Shown: positions 7,102-16,625, counted from the first letter of the stretch. The stretch is DNA of 29,507 nucleotides from Sanchytrium tribonematis (GCA_018985235.1 JADGIG010000054.1:1-29507); one strand, 5' to 3'. Notes: generated from the letters alone by a model not told the origin. Numbers and translations: made by a program.

Positions 7102-9618
7102 ATGAATATTAAATTCCATTTGCCCAGTGAATCCAGACAGTTGCTAGATCCATTTTTATTAAAAATGCATAGGCACATGTTATTTAATAGTCAAGATACA
7201 CCCTTTTCGAGGGAATTGATTTCAGAAAGGACCAGATTCCTAAATTTGAATGCGAATTGTAACAATCAACACTACACTACTGAGCTACTCCAGAAAATTG
7301 TTGGTAACCAGAGTGAAACTAGTGCTGAGTATGGAATAAATGCTCTTTGGAGCCCAGATGAGATTTTGGATGCGAATTTTGATTTTTTTATAGAAATAAT
7401 TTTGGAAATCAATAATTTAAGTAAAGCAGAATCAGTCAGAAATCTTGAGCCAAAACAAGATTTGAATTTAATTCTTCTGCAACATTTCAGTATTAGCGAC
7501 ATTGATACTATAGGCATTCTGGATTGCAAACTTTTGTACAAAAAACTAAAAGACAAGCTAAAATCTCAAGGAAATAAAAGCAGCTCCTTAGAGACATTCA
7601 TAAATTACCATAGAGAGAGTAAGGAAAATGAGCAAACTCATATATACCGTATGGTAAAAAGCCTATATTGTCTCTCAGAATGTCATCGAGAACAGGAAAA
7701 TGTCGAGCCTTTTTCGATCAAATCGACAATAAGCAATCTCCTATATGGGCACATGGATCTGGAAGCGGTAGTTGATAGTATATCAGTGTTCGATAGATCT
7801 TTCGCTCAACAATTAAATTTAAAAAAGATAGTTTCAAGCCTTGTCATTCAAGGGTTTAATATTTTAGAAGAAATCCACAAGATAGATCACCAAATTCAAA
7901 GATGTTTAACTTTAGGAAAAGTAGTTCTGCCAAGTAGTGGTATTTTTGAAATATGCGCTAATTGTTGGATTAGAAGCATCAACTGTGGAACATCGACCGC
8001 TGAGTTGATGGAAGAAACTTCAATTATGTCTTATCAACTTTCTCTATTGGATTTATTGAACAAGCTGCTTGAGAGGGTCGATTGGAAAGAATCAACGCTT
8101 ATTCAAAATGTTGAATTTGTCAACAATTTTATTGAAATTTTGGCGAATATTAGAAAACCTATATTTTTCCAATTTTGTCAGAATTTCACGGAAGAAATAG
8201 AAACCAAGCTTTGTGGAATGAACGCCGGGAAAGTTAAATTATCCCAGGTTGGAATTTTTCTAGCTACAATGACACGCCTTAAAACTTGTCACATTCCCAT
8301 CCTTAAAACTTTATTCTCCATTAATGTTTTTCCATTTATTTGGCCAAATGCAGCAAAATTACTGATCAAAGCCACCAGAAAATTAGAAAGCATTGCTTCC
8401 AAGCAGCTGATGGATTATCTCAGTGATTTTTTCGAGGGTCAAAACTATTTTAATTTGGAAAAGCACCTCACATTGGTCAAATTTGAACCTTACAAAAACA
8501 AAATCTTTGAACTTTTTAATATCAGCAATTTGTCTCTTGAAATTATAAATTCTCAAGAAACCAAAGTTCTCTTCATGGAAGCGATTGCGATAAGTAGCGA
8601 CAACAATCTGGGACCGATTTTGAAAAACGAAGGCAGCATATTAAAAAAAATGAGTGGCGACATTCGAAATTATCTATCAAACAATAATTTGCAACAGCTT
8701 GTGTGCTACATATTAGACTTTATATATTTAGTCAAAAATTTAAGTAGGTCTGAAAATTCATTAGCAAATAACAAACAAAACTTTTGCTACTTGCTAAATC
8801 CAGCAATATTTTTTTTCCCAAGTGGTGGTGAATGCAGCAAGAAAATAGAAACAATATTAAATAACGTTGCCTCAATATTCAATTTGATTTCTGTAGAGTC
8901 CAGCAATCCCATTGACTTCTGGAGAAAAATCAATCATCAACTGTTTTTTGTGGCCAGCTACTATCAGATTTTAGACCTGATTCAACGGAAATTGATATTT
9001 GGAAATCAGTATTCGACCCAAACTTTAGTCAATGTACATGAATTGCTTGGGAAAGGATTTGGAAAATCAAAAGGAGGAAATGCTTTTTCTTTATACAAAG
9101 AGCGGTTTTTAAATTCGGTATTATACTACAACCAATTGTCCGTCACAAGTTATCACAAGTTTCATTCAGAGTTTTGTTTAAAATTGTTGGAGAATAATGT
9201 GGAGTCCCTCGAAAATACGGAACAAATTTTTGAGAAATCTCAGAAGCAGGACGATCTGGAGGTAGTTGAAAGATTGACTTTAGAACTGAATGAATGCAAA
9301 TCGAGACTTGAGGAATTAAAACTCTCAACGAAATTAAAATTGACTTCAGAATTAAAAAATTGCTATGTCAATTCGTTTGAGGAGTTCGAGAACATACACA
9401 CAATGTGTAAAACCGTTTCCGAAGACCATATCGAGGATGTAAGACAACAAGATTTTCTTCAAATTATTATGAAGTTGAAGTCACTTCATACATTGAAGCT
9501 TTTTAAACTTAAAAACCAAAATTTGAAGTCAGCAGCCCAAAATAGAGAGTACATTGCGTATTTAAAATCACTTTTGTCTATTAAGAAGTCCGAAAATCGC
9601 GTTAATAAATTGATCTGA
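7102..9618 (+). CDS. Unrecognised 838-aa helical protein
   Basis: A single long exon encoding a soluble, Leu/Asn/Glu-rich, mostly helical protein. The last 150 residues (about 690-838) form a charged coiled coil. There is no signal peptide or membrane segment. A region near residues 560-600 (a NPAIFFFPSGG motif followed by a helix) faintly recalls the FLRxxNPA block of RasGAP/IQGAP domains. The Arg of that motif is absent and no arginine finger is seen, so I do not assign it. A distinctive Gly-rich turn, LLGKGFGKSKGGNAF, lies near residues 649-663. It sits between BRE1 (33 bp upstream) and a small unknown gene (24 bp downstream). Confidence 0.75.
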   Translation: MNIKFHLPSESRQLLDPFLLKMHRHMLFNSQDTPFSRELISERTRFLNLNANCNNQHYTTELLQKIVGNQSETSAEYGINALWSPDEILDANFDFFIEIILEINNLSKAESVRNLEPKQDLNLILLQHFSISDIDTIGILDCKLLYKKLKDKLKSQGNKSSSLETFINYHRESKENEQTHIYRMVKSLYCLSECHREQENVEPFSIKSTISNLLYGHMDLEAVVDSISVFDRSFAQQLNLKKIVSSLVIQGFNILEEIHKIDHQIQRCLTLGKVVLPSSGIFEICANCWIRSINCGTSTAELMEETSIMSYQLSLLDLLNKLLERVDWKESTLIQNVEFVNNFIEILANIRKPIFFQFCQNFTEEIETKLCGMNAGKVKLSQVGIFLATMTRLKTCHIPILKTLFSINVFPFIWPNAAKLLIKATRKLESIASKQLMDYLSDFFEGQNYFNLEKHLTLVKFEPYKNKIFELFNISNLSLEIINSQETKVLFMEAIAISSDNNLGPILKNEGSILKKMSGDIRNYLSNNNLQQLVCYILDFIYLVKNLSRSENSLANNKQNFCYLLNPAIFFFPSGGECSKKIETILNNVASIFNLISVESSNPIDFWRKINHQLFFVASYYQILDLIQRKLIFGNQYSTQTLVNVHELLGKGFGKSKGGNAFSLYKERFLNSVLYYNQLSVTSYHKFHSEFCLKLLENNVESLENTEQIFEKSQKQDDLEVVERLTLELNECKSRLEELKLSTKLKLTSELKNCYVNSFEEFENIHTMCKTVSEDHIEDVRQQDFLQIIMKLKSLHTLKLFKLKNQNLKSAAQNREYIAYLKSLLSIKKSENRVNKLI

Positions 9619-9642
9619 ATTTTAAAATGGCATAAATAATCG

Positions 9643-9996
9643 ATGGGCCTTGCTCGATCTTCTAACTTGAATTCAAAGAATAAGGAGATAGCTACAAAGA
9701 AAAACCCAACAGTGGAATATGATAATGCCATTCCGTGGTGGAAAAAATCATTTTTTAAAGGCAAACATTCGAAACCTGCTAAAGTAATACCTGAGCCAAA
9801 CATTTTAGCAAACAATGCGTATTCTAATTCAGACACTGAAATATATGATGCGGCCATGCAGTGTCTTTGTTTTCGATGCGAAAAATGTCTGAAAGTTTTA
9901 AATGCGAATTTAATTATCAAAGATTTAAAATCAAATCCTGCAACTACTGAGGAAATTGAATTTGTCACGATGTATACGTACCAGCTTCTAAAATAA
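9643..9996 (+). CDS. Unrecognised 117-aa protein with N-myristoylation-like start
   Basis: It begins MGLARSS, matching the eukaryotic N-myristoylation pattern (Gly2, Ser6), followed by basic residues as in many myristoylated membrane-associated proteins. A WWKKSFF patch lies at about 32-38 and a Cys-rich helix (CLCFRCEKC) at about 77-85, possibly for palmitoylation or metal binding. No family is recognised. It is only 24 bp after the preceding gene and 28 bp before eIF6. Confidence 0.6.
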   Translation: MGLARSSNLNSKNKEIATKKNPTVEYDNAIPWWKKSFFKGKHSKPAKVIPEPNILANNAYSNSDTEIYDAAMQCLCFRCEKCLKVLNANLIIKDLKSNPATTEEIEFVTMYTYQLLK

Positions 9997-10024
9997 ATTT
10001 ACTTTACGGGATCAAACAGGAGAA

Positions 10025-10798
10025 ATGGCTACTAGAACTTCTTTCGAAAATTCCGACGACGTAGGTGTTTTTGCGAAACTTACAAATTCTTACTGCTTGG
10101 TTGCAATCGGTGGAAGTGAACATTTCTATTCTACTTTTGAAAGTGAGCTTGCGGATGTGATTCCTGTGATTCATTGTACAATTGCTGGAACCAGAATCAT
10201 CGGCAGACTTGTCGTAGGTAATAAACACGGTCTTCTCGTACCTAACACGACTACAGATCAAGAACTGCAACACCTGAGAAATTCGCTACCAGATTCCATC
10301 AAAATACAACGAGTTGAGGAGCGACTTAGCGCTTTAGGAAATATTATTGCTTGTAACGATTACTGTGCAATTGTTCATCCTGAAATAGAAAGAGAAACAG
10401 AAGAAATTATCAGAGATGTACTGAATGTTGAGGTTTTCAGACATACAGTTGCTGAAAATGCGCTAGTTGGAAGTTATTGTGTTTTGTCTAATCAGGGTGG
10501 AGTGGTACATCCACAAACAACACGCCAGGATATACAGGAGCTTGCTATGCTACTGCAAGTTCCGTTGGTAGCAGGTACCATAAATCGTGGTAGTGATCAC
10601 CTTAGCGCTGGACTTGTAGTCAATGATTGGTGTGCATTTACTGGCAATGCATCCACTGCAACTGAGCTCAGTGTTGTGGAATCTATTTTTAAACTTCACG
10701 AGTTACAAGCGCCAATACATAATATAGAACAAAGCAATGCCACTGTACAATCTAAGCTGCACGAGTTATCAAATCCAATAGTTGATCAAAAATTGTAA
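10025..10798 (+). CDS. TIF6: Eukaryotic translation initiation factor 6
   Basis: A 257-aa eIF6 with the five-fold repeated pentein fold. Its start, [21 protein letters not shown], is near-universal for the family, and conserved blocks run to about residue 225 ([22 protein letters not shown]). The C-terminal tail is a little longer and more polar than in yeast (245 aa). eIF6 binds pre-60S subunits in the nucleolus and cytoplasm and blocks joining with 40S until it is released by SBDS/EFL1. The stop is 10 bp from the convergent eIF1A gene. Confidence 0.97.
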   Translation: MATRTSFENSDDVGVFAKLTNSYCLVAIGGSEHFYSTFESELADVIPVIHCTIAGTRIIGRLVVGNKHGLLVPNTTTDQELQHLRNSLPDSIKIQRVEERLSALGNIIACNDYCAIVHPEIERETEEIIRDVLNVEVFRHTVAENALVGSYCVLSNQGGVVHPQTTRQDIQELAMLLQVPLVAGTINRGSDHLSAGLVVNDWCAFTGNASTATELSVVESIFKLHELQAPIHNIEQSNATVQSKLHELSNPIVDQKL

Positions 10799-10808
10799 TG
10801 GTAATTTA

Positions 10809-11180
10809 TTAAATCGCATCAATATCGAATTCTACCTCATCTTCTTTTTCTTCCTGACCTTCTAGATCTTGAGGAATTTCACCACGTTTTGCAAGGATTC
10901 GTGCTTCTTCGGGGGTGTATTTACTCAAAACATCACATTTACCCTCTTCAAAATCTCTCAAACTAACCAGTATTAAATCGCCCGGATGAATCCAAACTCT
11001 TTTACGCAATTTACCTCTGATTAGACCAAGTCTCACAACACCATCAAGACAATTGGCTTCCAGTCTACCATTTCCAAGCATTTTAGTGACAGTAGCATAT
11101 TCTGTACCTTCTCCTTTGAGTTCTATATCTTTCTTTGAGTTTTCAAGATCGTGTTTCTGTCTAGTCTGTTTCTTCGGCAT
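10809..11180 (-). CDS. TIF11: Translation initiation factor eIF1A
   Basis: A 123-aa eIF1A. The S1/OB core runs from about residue 25 to 98 and includes the hallmark KMLGNGRLEANC and IRGKLRKRVWI blocks. An acidic C-terminal tail ends EFDIDAI, like the usual DDIDDI. The N-terminal tail is shortened: after MPKK the basic GKGGKNRRRGK stretch, which contacts the decoding site in other eukaryotes, is largely missing. eIF1A promotes scanning and start selection on the 40S subunit. The upstream 209 bp is shared with the divergent LARP1 gene. Confidence 0.95.
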   Translation of the reverse strand: MPKKQTRQKHDLENSKKDIELKGEGTEYATVTKMLGNGRLEANCLDGVVRLGLIRGKLRKRVWIHPGDLILVSLRDFEEGKCDVLSKYTPEEARILAKRGEIPQDLEGQEEKEDEVEFDIDAI

Positions 11181-11389
11181 TATTATTTCAAGGAGTTTTT
11201 GAATGATCCCTTGACGATTTTCTCAACCAGGGAATGCAAAATATATATTTTAACAAGCTTGATCACCGGCCAAAAGCATTTGCAAAATTAAATTTAATTA
11301 ATGGGCAGCTCCTATCTGTTTATCATCAAACGCTAAGCATTTTAGAGAATTAGATAAAACGGAACCTTTGACTAAACGTGAAACTAGAA
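11181..11389. promoter_or_regulatory. Divergent promoter region, eIF1A / LARP1
   Basis: 209 bp of AT-rich sequence between two divergent ATGs. It contains an ATATATATTTT stretch near 11241 and no open frame of note. No specific element is assigned. Confidence 0.4.
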
Positions 11390-12479
11390 ATGGAATACAC
11401 CTTGACTAGCTTAAAAAACGAATTCGGTGATCAATGGAAAAGTGCATTAATGGATATGCTCGAAGATCCACATCTGGAGTTGCTGAAGATACAATTGCAA
11501 CTAGTTGAAGAAACAATTCAACCAACAGGATTAAAATCTCCTACATTTGCCGCGACAGCTGATCCACAGGACAAAATAGTTATTTTTGAGAAGAGCAAGG
11601 ACCACAAGGCCCCTTCTAGATGGCAACACAAAAGTCATCATTTTGTCTATCTTGGTTCTCAGGCTAAAAAAGGCTCCGTTAAATCACATGGCTATAGTAG
11701 ACATGATTCAAAGAGAGAGGCAGCAGAGACTATTGCAGAAGCACTCGAACATTATGATGAAAAGCCGTTAAAGTATTCTAGCAATGTAAAAGTGAATGTA
11801 GTAGAAGCAGTTGAAAGTGAGGAAAAGCCCCGGAATGCTGAAGAAAGCAGTAAGTTCGGCCTGGGCTCGAAATACATTCAAGTTAATATGGAGGCATTTG
11901 ACAACTCAGACGCTTCCGGTTATATATTTGACACAGACTTAAAATTAGAAGATCTTAAATTGTCTGAGAATGATGAGCTAGTGAATGGATTTACTCATTC
12001 TAAATACGAGAAGTTCCACGATCGCTGTTTGCTCGATCGTTCCGAATATGGCAGGGACTCAGAGGTTATGAATATGCTATACTTATTTTGGAGCGACTAC
12101 TTGAAAGACCATTTTAACTTTAAAATGTACCGAGAATTCCGGGACTTATCTAATGATGACGCTGAAAATCATTACAGGTATCTTCTTTTAACTTAGAATT
12201 GGTATGGAACAGCTCTTTTCTTTTTATTTACATGGATTGTTGATAAAATTTAGACCAAAGGTGTTTCACGACTTTCAGACCAATGCCCTTCGTGATCATC
12301 GACGTGGATACGATGACGGATTTCATGCGTTCGCCATGTTTGTTCAAAACAAGCCCAAGTCACTAAATTTAACTTTACACCCTGATATCCAACACTATAT
12401 CAAAAAAACTTTGGGAAAGTCTAAAAAGCATTCATTAAATGTCAAAAATGAACAAGAATTCCCACCGTTAACTGCATAG
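11390..12479 (+). CDS. LARP1-like protein with DM15 repeats
   Basis: Exons 11390-12177 and 12197-12479 give 356 aa. The C-terminal half (about residues 195-345) is a clear LARP1 DM15 region: [15 protein letters not shown], then [11 protein letters not shown], FREFxxLSxxDA-like, a middle repeat spanning the splice site ([19 protein letters not shown]), and a third ending in an AMFVQN turn. In LARP1 this region binds the m7G cap and first nucleotides of TOP mRNAs. The N-terminal half is low in motifs; I cannot see a La module or PABP-binding motif, so this may be a DM15-only family member. The ATG at 11390 is used because the frame upstream holds only a GTG. NAGS follows after 57 bp. Confidence 0.88.
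12178..12196 (+). other. 19-nt spliceosomal intron
   Basis: Reads gtatcttcttttaacttag, phase 2. Splicing links the two DM15 halves in frame, restoring the Tyr-Arg-x-Gly-x-Glu repeat core. Retention ends translation at the intron's own terminal TAG. Confidence 0.93.
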
Positions 12480-12536
12480 CCAATAAAAAACGTCTAATTG
12501 TGAAACTTTGTTTGATATAGATAACTGAGAAATTTC

Positions 12537-13589
12537 ATGAGTCAAAACTTTCTATTAGAGTTTTTACGTACATACCCAACAAAGAGAATAGCTGCAAAAC
12601 TCTTGCAGAGAGAGACAGTAATTCTTTTGAATGCAGACAAGGTCGCGCACAAGTCACTAGCACTGGTACTTCAACATTTGGAAAAACTAGCTTTTGACCC
12701 CTTGGTAGTCATTCAATCCTCGAAGCAAAATACAATTAGAGAAAGTGTTCAACATTGCCTTTTAAAAGCAGAAGAAGTTGCTGGAGCAACAAAATTACCT
12801 ATTTTACACGGTCACTTGCATAATCATGGGGTAGTGCCATGTATAAAATCTACTGAGACTGGTTGGAAAACTGGTTGTGAAGTTAGCATCATTAAAGACT
12901 TGATGGAAAAATACAACGTCTCTAAAGTCTACAGATTCAAGGACCAAATTCAACAAAACGAAAAAAAATTTATTCAACAAGAAGGCTCTGACGATTTGAC
13001 CAATTTGCTACTGCAAGATAATACTTACAATTCTACTGTTGTTGACGTACCAGTCAAATTACCTGGAGAGGTCTTCAGACATTGTACAAATGGGAAATTG
13101 CAAAATGGTATAGAGTATAGACGAGGAATTCAAGTGTCCAAAAATGAATTTGAATCGCTTCACCTTAAACAACTTTTGGAAAATTCTTTCCAAAAGAGAT
13201 TTAAAAGTTGGAAAGAGTACGAGCAAGGTCTTAGAGAATCATCAGTATATGTTGCGGGAAATTATTTTGGGACTGCAATAGTACATAGTCTTTTGGGTAA
13301 GGTATCATATTTAGACAAATTTGCGGTACAAAAAGAACAGCAATCTTCTGGTGTCGCTGAGCTATTGTGGAATCATTTGCGCTCAAACCATAAAACACTG
13401 GCTTGGAGAAGCCGCTCGGATAACCCCGCGAATAGCTGGTATTTGGGCAAGTCAGACGGTAGCTTTTCCTTAAACGATAAATGGAAGCTATTTTGGTACG
13501 GTAATTTAGACCTTCATGGTGTTGATCACTTGCATCAATTAGTGGAAGAGATTCCATCAACGTTTTCAGAAGAAAACTTTAGTAAATAA
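12537..13589 (+). CDS. N-acetylglutamate synthase, reduced form
   Basis: 350 aa. The C-terminal N-acetyltransferase domain (about residues 185-330) matches the NAGS/Arg2 type: YLDKFAV, a QQSSGVAELLW acetyl-CoA pyrophosphate-binding loop, and the signature WRSRSDNPANSWYLGKSDG block. The N-terminal amino-acid-kinase-like domain is reduced to about 160 residues, with recognisable pieces only (LPILHGHL...VPCI). Fungal Arg2 is about 570 aa. The enzyme makes N-acetylglutamate from acetyl-CoA and glutamate, the first step of ornithine/arginine synthesis, normally in mitochondria. The basic, Leu-rich start could act as a targeting peptide. The family call is strong; retention of arginine control is doubtful. 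Confidence 0.88.
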   Translation: MSQNFLLEFLRTYPTKRIAAKLLQRETVILLNADKVAHKSLALVLQHLEKLAFDPLVVIQSSKQNTIRESVQHCLLKAEEVAGATKLPILHGHLHNHGVVPCIKSTETGWKTGCEVSIIKDLMEKYNVSKVYRFKDQIQQNEKKFIQQEGSDDLTNLLLQDNTYNSTVVDVPVKLPGEVFRHCTNGKLQNGIEYRRGIQVSKNEFESLHLKQLLENSFQKRFKSWKEYEQGLRESSVYVAGNYFGTAIVHSLLGKVSYLDKFAVQKEQQSSGVAELLWNHLRSNHKTLAWRSRSDNPANSWYLGKSDGSFSLNDKWKLFWYGNLDLHGVDHLHQLVEEIPSTFSEENFSK

Positions 13590-13778
13590 TTTGTATAATT
13601 GCCCTGATTCGTGGATCTAAGTCGGTCTGATTGGAAGTCTGTGATTGGCCGTCAGACTTTATTGTTGTTAAAAGAGATTTGGTGATTTGCAAATTAAAGA
13701 ATGAATTTTTTTGATCGCCAATCTAATAATGAAGATATTGAATTGATGCTATATTTATGCGACTCTCAATAAATAAAA
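13590..13778. other. Convergent 3' intergenic region without a clear gene
   Basis: 189 bp between the NAGS and XPD stop codons, unusually long for a convergent gap here. It holds two similar GTCTG(TG)ATTGG units near 13625-13649 and a GTCTGA...TCAGAC inverted repeat spanning about 13626-13658. I see no tRNA or C/D-box signature and no convincing small ORF. Confidence 0.35.
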
Positions 13779-16041
13779 CTATGGCTCCAATTTTCTCTCC
13801 AGCTCTTCTGTTTCAAAATTTTTAATGTGCTCGACAGTCCAGATGGTGTTTCCAAGTTGTGCTTTTTGATCAAATGGTTGCGCCATTGTTCTAAAAAATT
13901 TTCTGGCCAATGTAATTCCCATGTCAGAAGATAAATTGATTGTGCCTTCATTGAATCCAGCATTTATCCATGCAGGAAGTTTGTTCCGCTTATCATTCCT
14001 CGCATATCTTTTGTCAGCAAAAACCATAAGACCGTAGTCAGTTTTACCTCTTAAAACTCTTCCAGCGGATTGAGCGGCGTGTCTCAGAGCATCAAAACTT
14101 AAAAAGTCATTTTCTCTGATTTGATAATTCTCTCTCAGAAATTCCAATCTGGCCTTCAATATTCTTGATTCAGTGTACTGATAAGGGATGCCAAAAAGTA
14201 TCACTGCTCGACCATAATTGTGATCAAAATCAATTCCCTCACTCACCTTTCCTCTTGCAACAGACAAAAGTATTGCACCTCTACCATTGTTACAAGCCGT
14301 TCGATAGTTCTCTAACGCCAAGCTCGTTTCCGCCGCATCTGGAGTTTCAATAAAGATTAATTTATGCTTCTACATTATTTAAAAATACCAACGCACTATT
14401 TAAAATTCCCATTTGAGACCAATCAGAAATAATAGACTCCATGTAAAGATAAGAAGGGAAAAAGCAAACCATTCCATCAGGAACGGTCTTGGCCATGTCG
14501 ATCAACAAATTTCCAAAATTCCTGACCACACTTGGATCATTTCTAATTTCATATCTTGAAGATATTGCAACTTGATCAGAGCCTCTCGAAATTACCATAG
14601 GACAAAAAGAGTTTCTTATCTGTGTCATAGGGTAAGCTTGGCTAAGAATTGGTGTAAATTGCAAAATCTTGGGATACATGTCCAATGGAGAAAGTGTTCC
14701 TGAGGTTATAATGACATTTCTAAATTTGGTAAAAACTGGTTTGATAGCAATTGATGCATCAAGGCAGCTGAGATGAAGCATCGGGTCAGGTATATCGGCT
14801 TGATCGTTCTCAAACGGTTCGAAGATTATACTAAATCCGTTGAGATACGTCGAAACGATTGTAGCAAATGTTGCTACACGCATTAGACTCGAATACTCAT
14901 CAATATCTTGAAGTTCAAGAGTACGAATAAGAGATTGCAAACGCTCAGCCGTAAATTGAAGAGGCTTCCGTTCAATCAAACAAATTTCCCTAACATGTGC
15001 CAAGAATGATAGAGGTGCTTCGACAACTACATGTTGTACCCTCATTCGTGTCTTCAAATATTCCACGAATCTCTTTAAAAATTGAACAAAGTGATCAGCT
15101 TGTCTTATATTACCAGGAACCGCCTCCGCCAAAATATCCTCAGGAAGAATAGGATTAGCCATAATTGCATCACTTTCCCTAGCGTCTGCCGCAGCCTGTA
15201 AGCCTTGAACCAATTTTTCATACTCTTTTTTCAATTTTGCTTCATCGGCTTGCTTGAGCGTTTTGACTTTCTCTTGTAGTGTGATTAGAGATTTAGCGCT
15301 ATTTTCAAGAGTAGAGCGGCCAATATCGACTGACATCGACTCGATGCAAACAGAATCAATATTGTGGCTTTCATCCATAATGACAATACTTTCTTTCGGT
15401 AAGTCTTTGCTGACTAATTCAGAAATTTTTGGATCTAAAAGGTAATGGTAACTATAAACCACCACATTCGCCATAGAAATGAGTCTTCTTGAGTAATAGT
15501 AAGGGCAATAGCCAATCTGCTTAGAGTATGATTTCAATTCATCTAAACTATAAACGCCTTCTAATGATTTAAATTCTAATTCCAACTTTTCATAATACGA
15601 ACATACATCTATACTTTGATCGCTTTTATGTTTGTCTCTCATGAACGAGGCTGTTAAATTTCTACATCTGGCATCAACGGCCTTTCCTTTCAATTTAGAT
15701 ACAATTGGGTGAACACAAAGATTTTTTCGGCTAGTTAACCCAATTCCTAGAAATGGAGTATTTGAATAACCCATTTGGTATAGTCTTTTCAGCTCTAGCA
15801 GAGTTTTCTCCATTTCATGAACAGTTCTTGAGCAATAAATTATTCGTCTATTGTGTTTCAATCCGTATGCCATGCAAACAGACAGTAGGCTGATTGTTTT
15901 GCCTGTTCCAGAGGGCATTTCTAATAATCCGTGGCCTTGACGGTCCAATACTCTCTTGATGTCTCTCATATATTTATATTGCTCAGGATATAAATATTCA
16001 TATGGAAAATAAACTTCTAATTCATCTAGAAAAAATTTCAT
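13779..16041 (-). CDS. RAD3: XPD/Rad3 5'-3' DNA helicase of TFIIH
   Basis: Exons 16041-14389 and 14369-13779 (minus strand) give 747 aa, close to human XPD (760). Walker A is MPSGTGKT at about 42-49. The four 4Fe-4S cysteines are present at C109, C126, C147 and C179. Motif II reads DESH (223-226) where most XPDs have DEAH. Motif [14 protein letters not shown] and motif V/VI blocks [15 protein letters not shown] and [14 protein letters not shown] follow. XPD unwinds DNA in nucleotide excision repair and is part of TFIIH in transcription. The start codon is only 11 bp after the stop of the co-oriented proteasome gene, so its promoter must lie inside that gene or the two share a transcript. Confidence 0.96.
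14370..14388 (-). other. 19-nt spliceosomal intron
   Basis: On the minus strand reads gtatttttaaataatgtag, phase 0. It joins ...GILNSAL to [14 protein letters not shown], the conserved XPD sequence. It is the only one of the six without a stop in frame inside the intron; retention hits TAA three codons later (14362-14360). Confidence 0.95.
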
Positions 16042-16052
16042 GGGGAAAAAGT

Positions 16053-16625
16053 TTATTGTAGCTTCACATTTGTAATTCCGTCAGCAGTAATTACTTGGCA
16101 TTGCCAATTTTTAAGGTTGATTGTAAATCTAGTTTTTAGTTCATGAATACATTTTTTCACAACATCGACGCATTCTTCTTTTGACATGTCCTTTTTATAG
16201 TATTTATCCATGGTAGACATGCAAAAATATTGGCTGTATCCCTGAGCACAGAAAGGAAGTTCCTGGATGCTGCCTAAATAATCTATCCAGTAGAGCTTGC
16301 CAACTTTGTCAAACCCTCCAATGACACAATTCACTTGATATGGTCTACTTCTTAAGCCTTCAGCCAGTTGTTGTTTAACGTAATGAGCACAAGCATTTGG
16401 TGTCAACTCATCATATCTAATCGAATAGAGCTCAATGTTTTTCTGAACGTAGTCAATAAATTGTCCACAGTCTCCAGGTTCTCCACCGTATGCCAAGACA
16501 GTATGATCTGTTAATTTGACAATTCTGTCGTGGGTATCTTTTAAAACTAAAATAGATCTTTGAGCATGAGTGTCTGTTGCAATGACGCAGCAATCTTTGC
16601 CTACTAAGCCGATAGTTTGCTCCAT
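16053..16625 (-). CDS. PRE1: 20S proteasome subunit beta-4 (Pre1/PSMB2)
   Basis: 190 aa. It starts directly with MEQTIGLVGKD, without a propeptide or catalytic Thr1, as expected for the inactive beta-4 subunit. Conserved blocks include AYGGEPGDCGQFIDYVQKN (about 60-78) and VIGGFDKVGKLYWIDYLGS, typical of PSMB2/Pre1. An upstream in-frame ATG at 16721 would add 32 residues overlapping the divergent gene and is not favoured. It is part of the 20S core with a structural role in the beta ring. The divergent paraoxonase-like gene starts 52 bp away. Confidence 0.95.
   Translation of the reverse strand: MEQTIGLVGKDCCVIATDTHAQRSILVLKDTHDRIVKLTDHTVLAYGGEPGDCGQFIDYVQKNIELYSIRYDELTPNACAHYVKQQLAEGLRSRPYQVNCVIGGFDKVGKLYWIDYLGSIQELPFCAQGYSQYFCMSTMDKYYKKDMSKEECVDVVKKCIHELKTRFTINLKNWQCQVITADGITNVKLQ

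Noticed and set aside
7102-9618. RasGAP/IQGAP assignment for the 838-aa protein
   Set aside because: Only one short block resembles RasGAP; the signature Arg and arginine finger are missing and no CH or IQ motif is seen.
13590-13778. C/D-box snoRNA in the NAGS/XPD gap
   Set aside because: CTGA-like D boxes occur, but no TGATGA C box is correctly placed and no terminal stem is visible.
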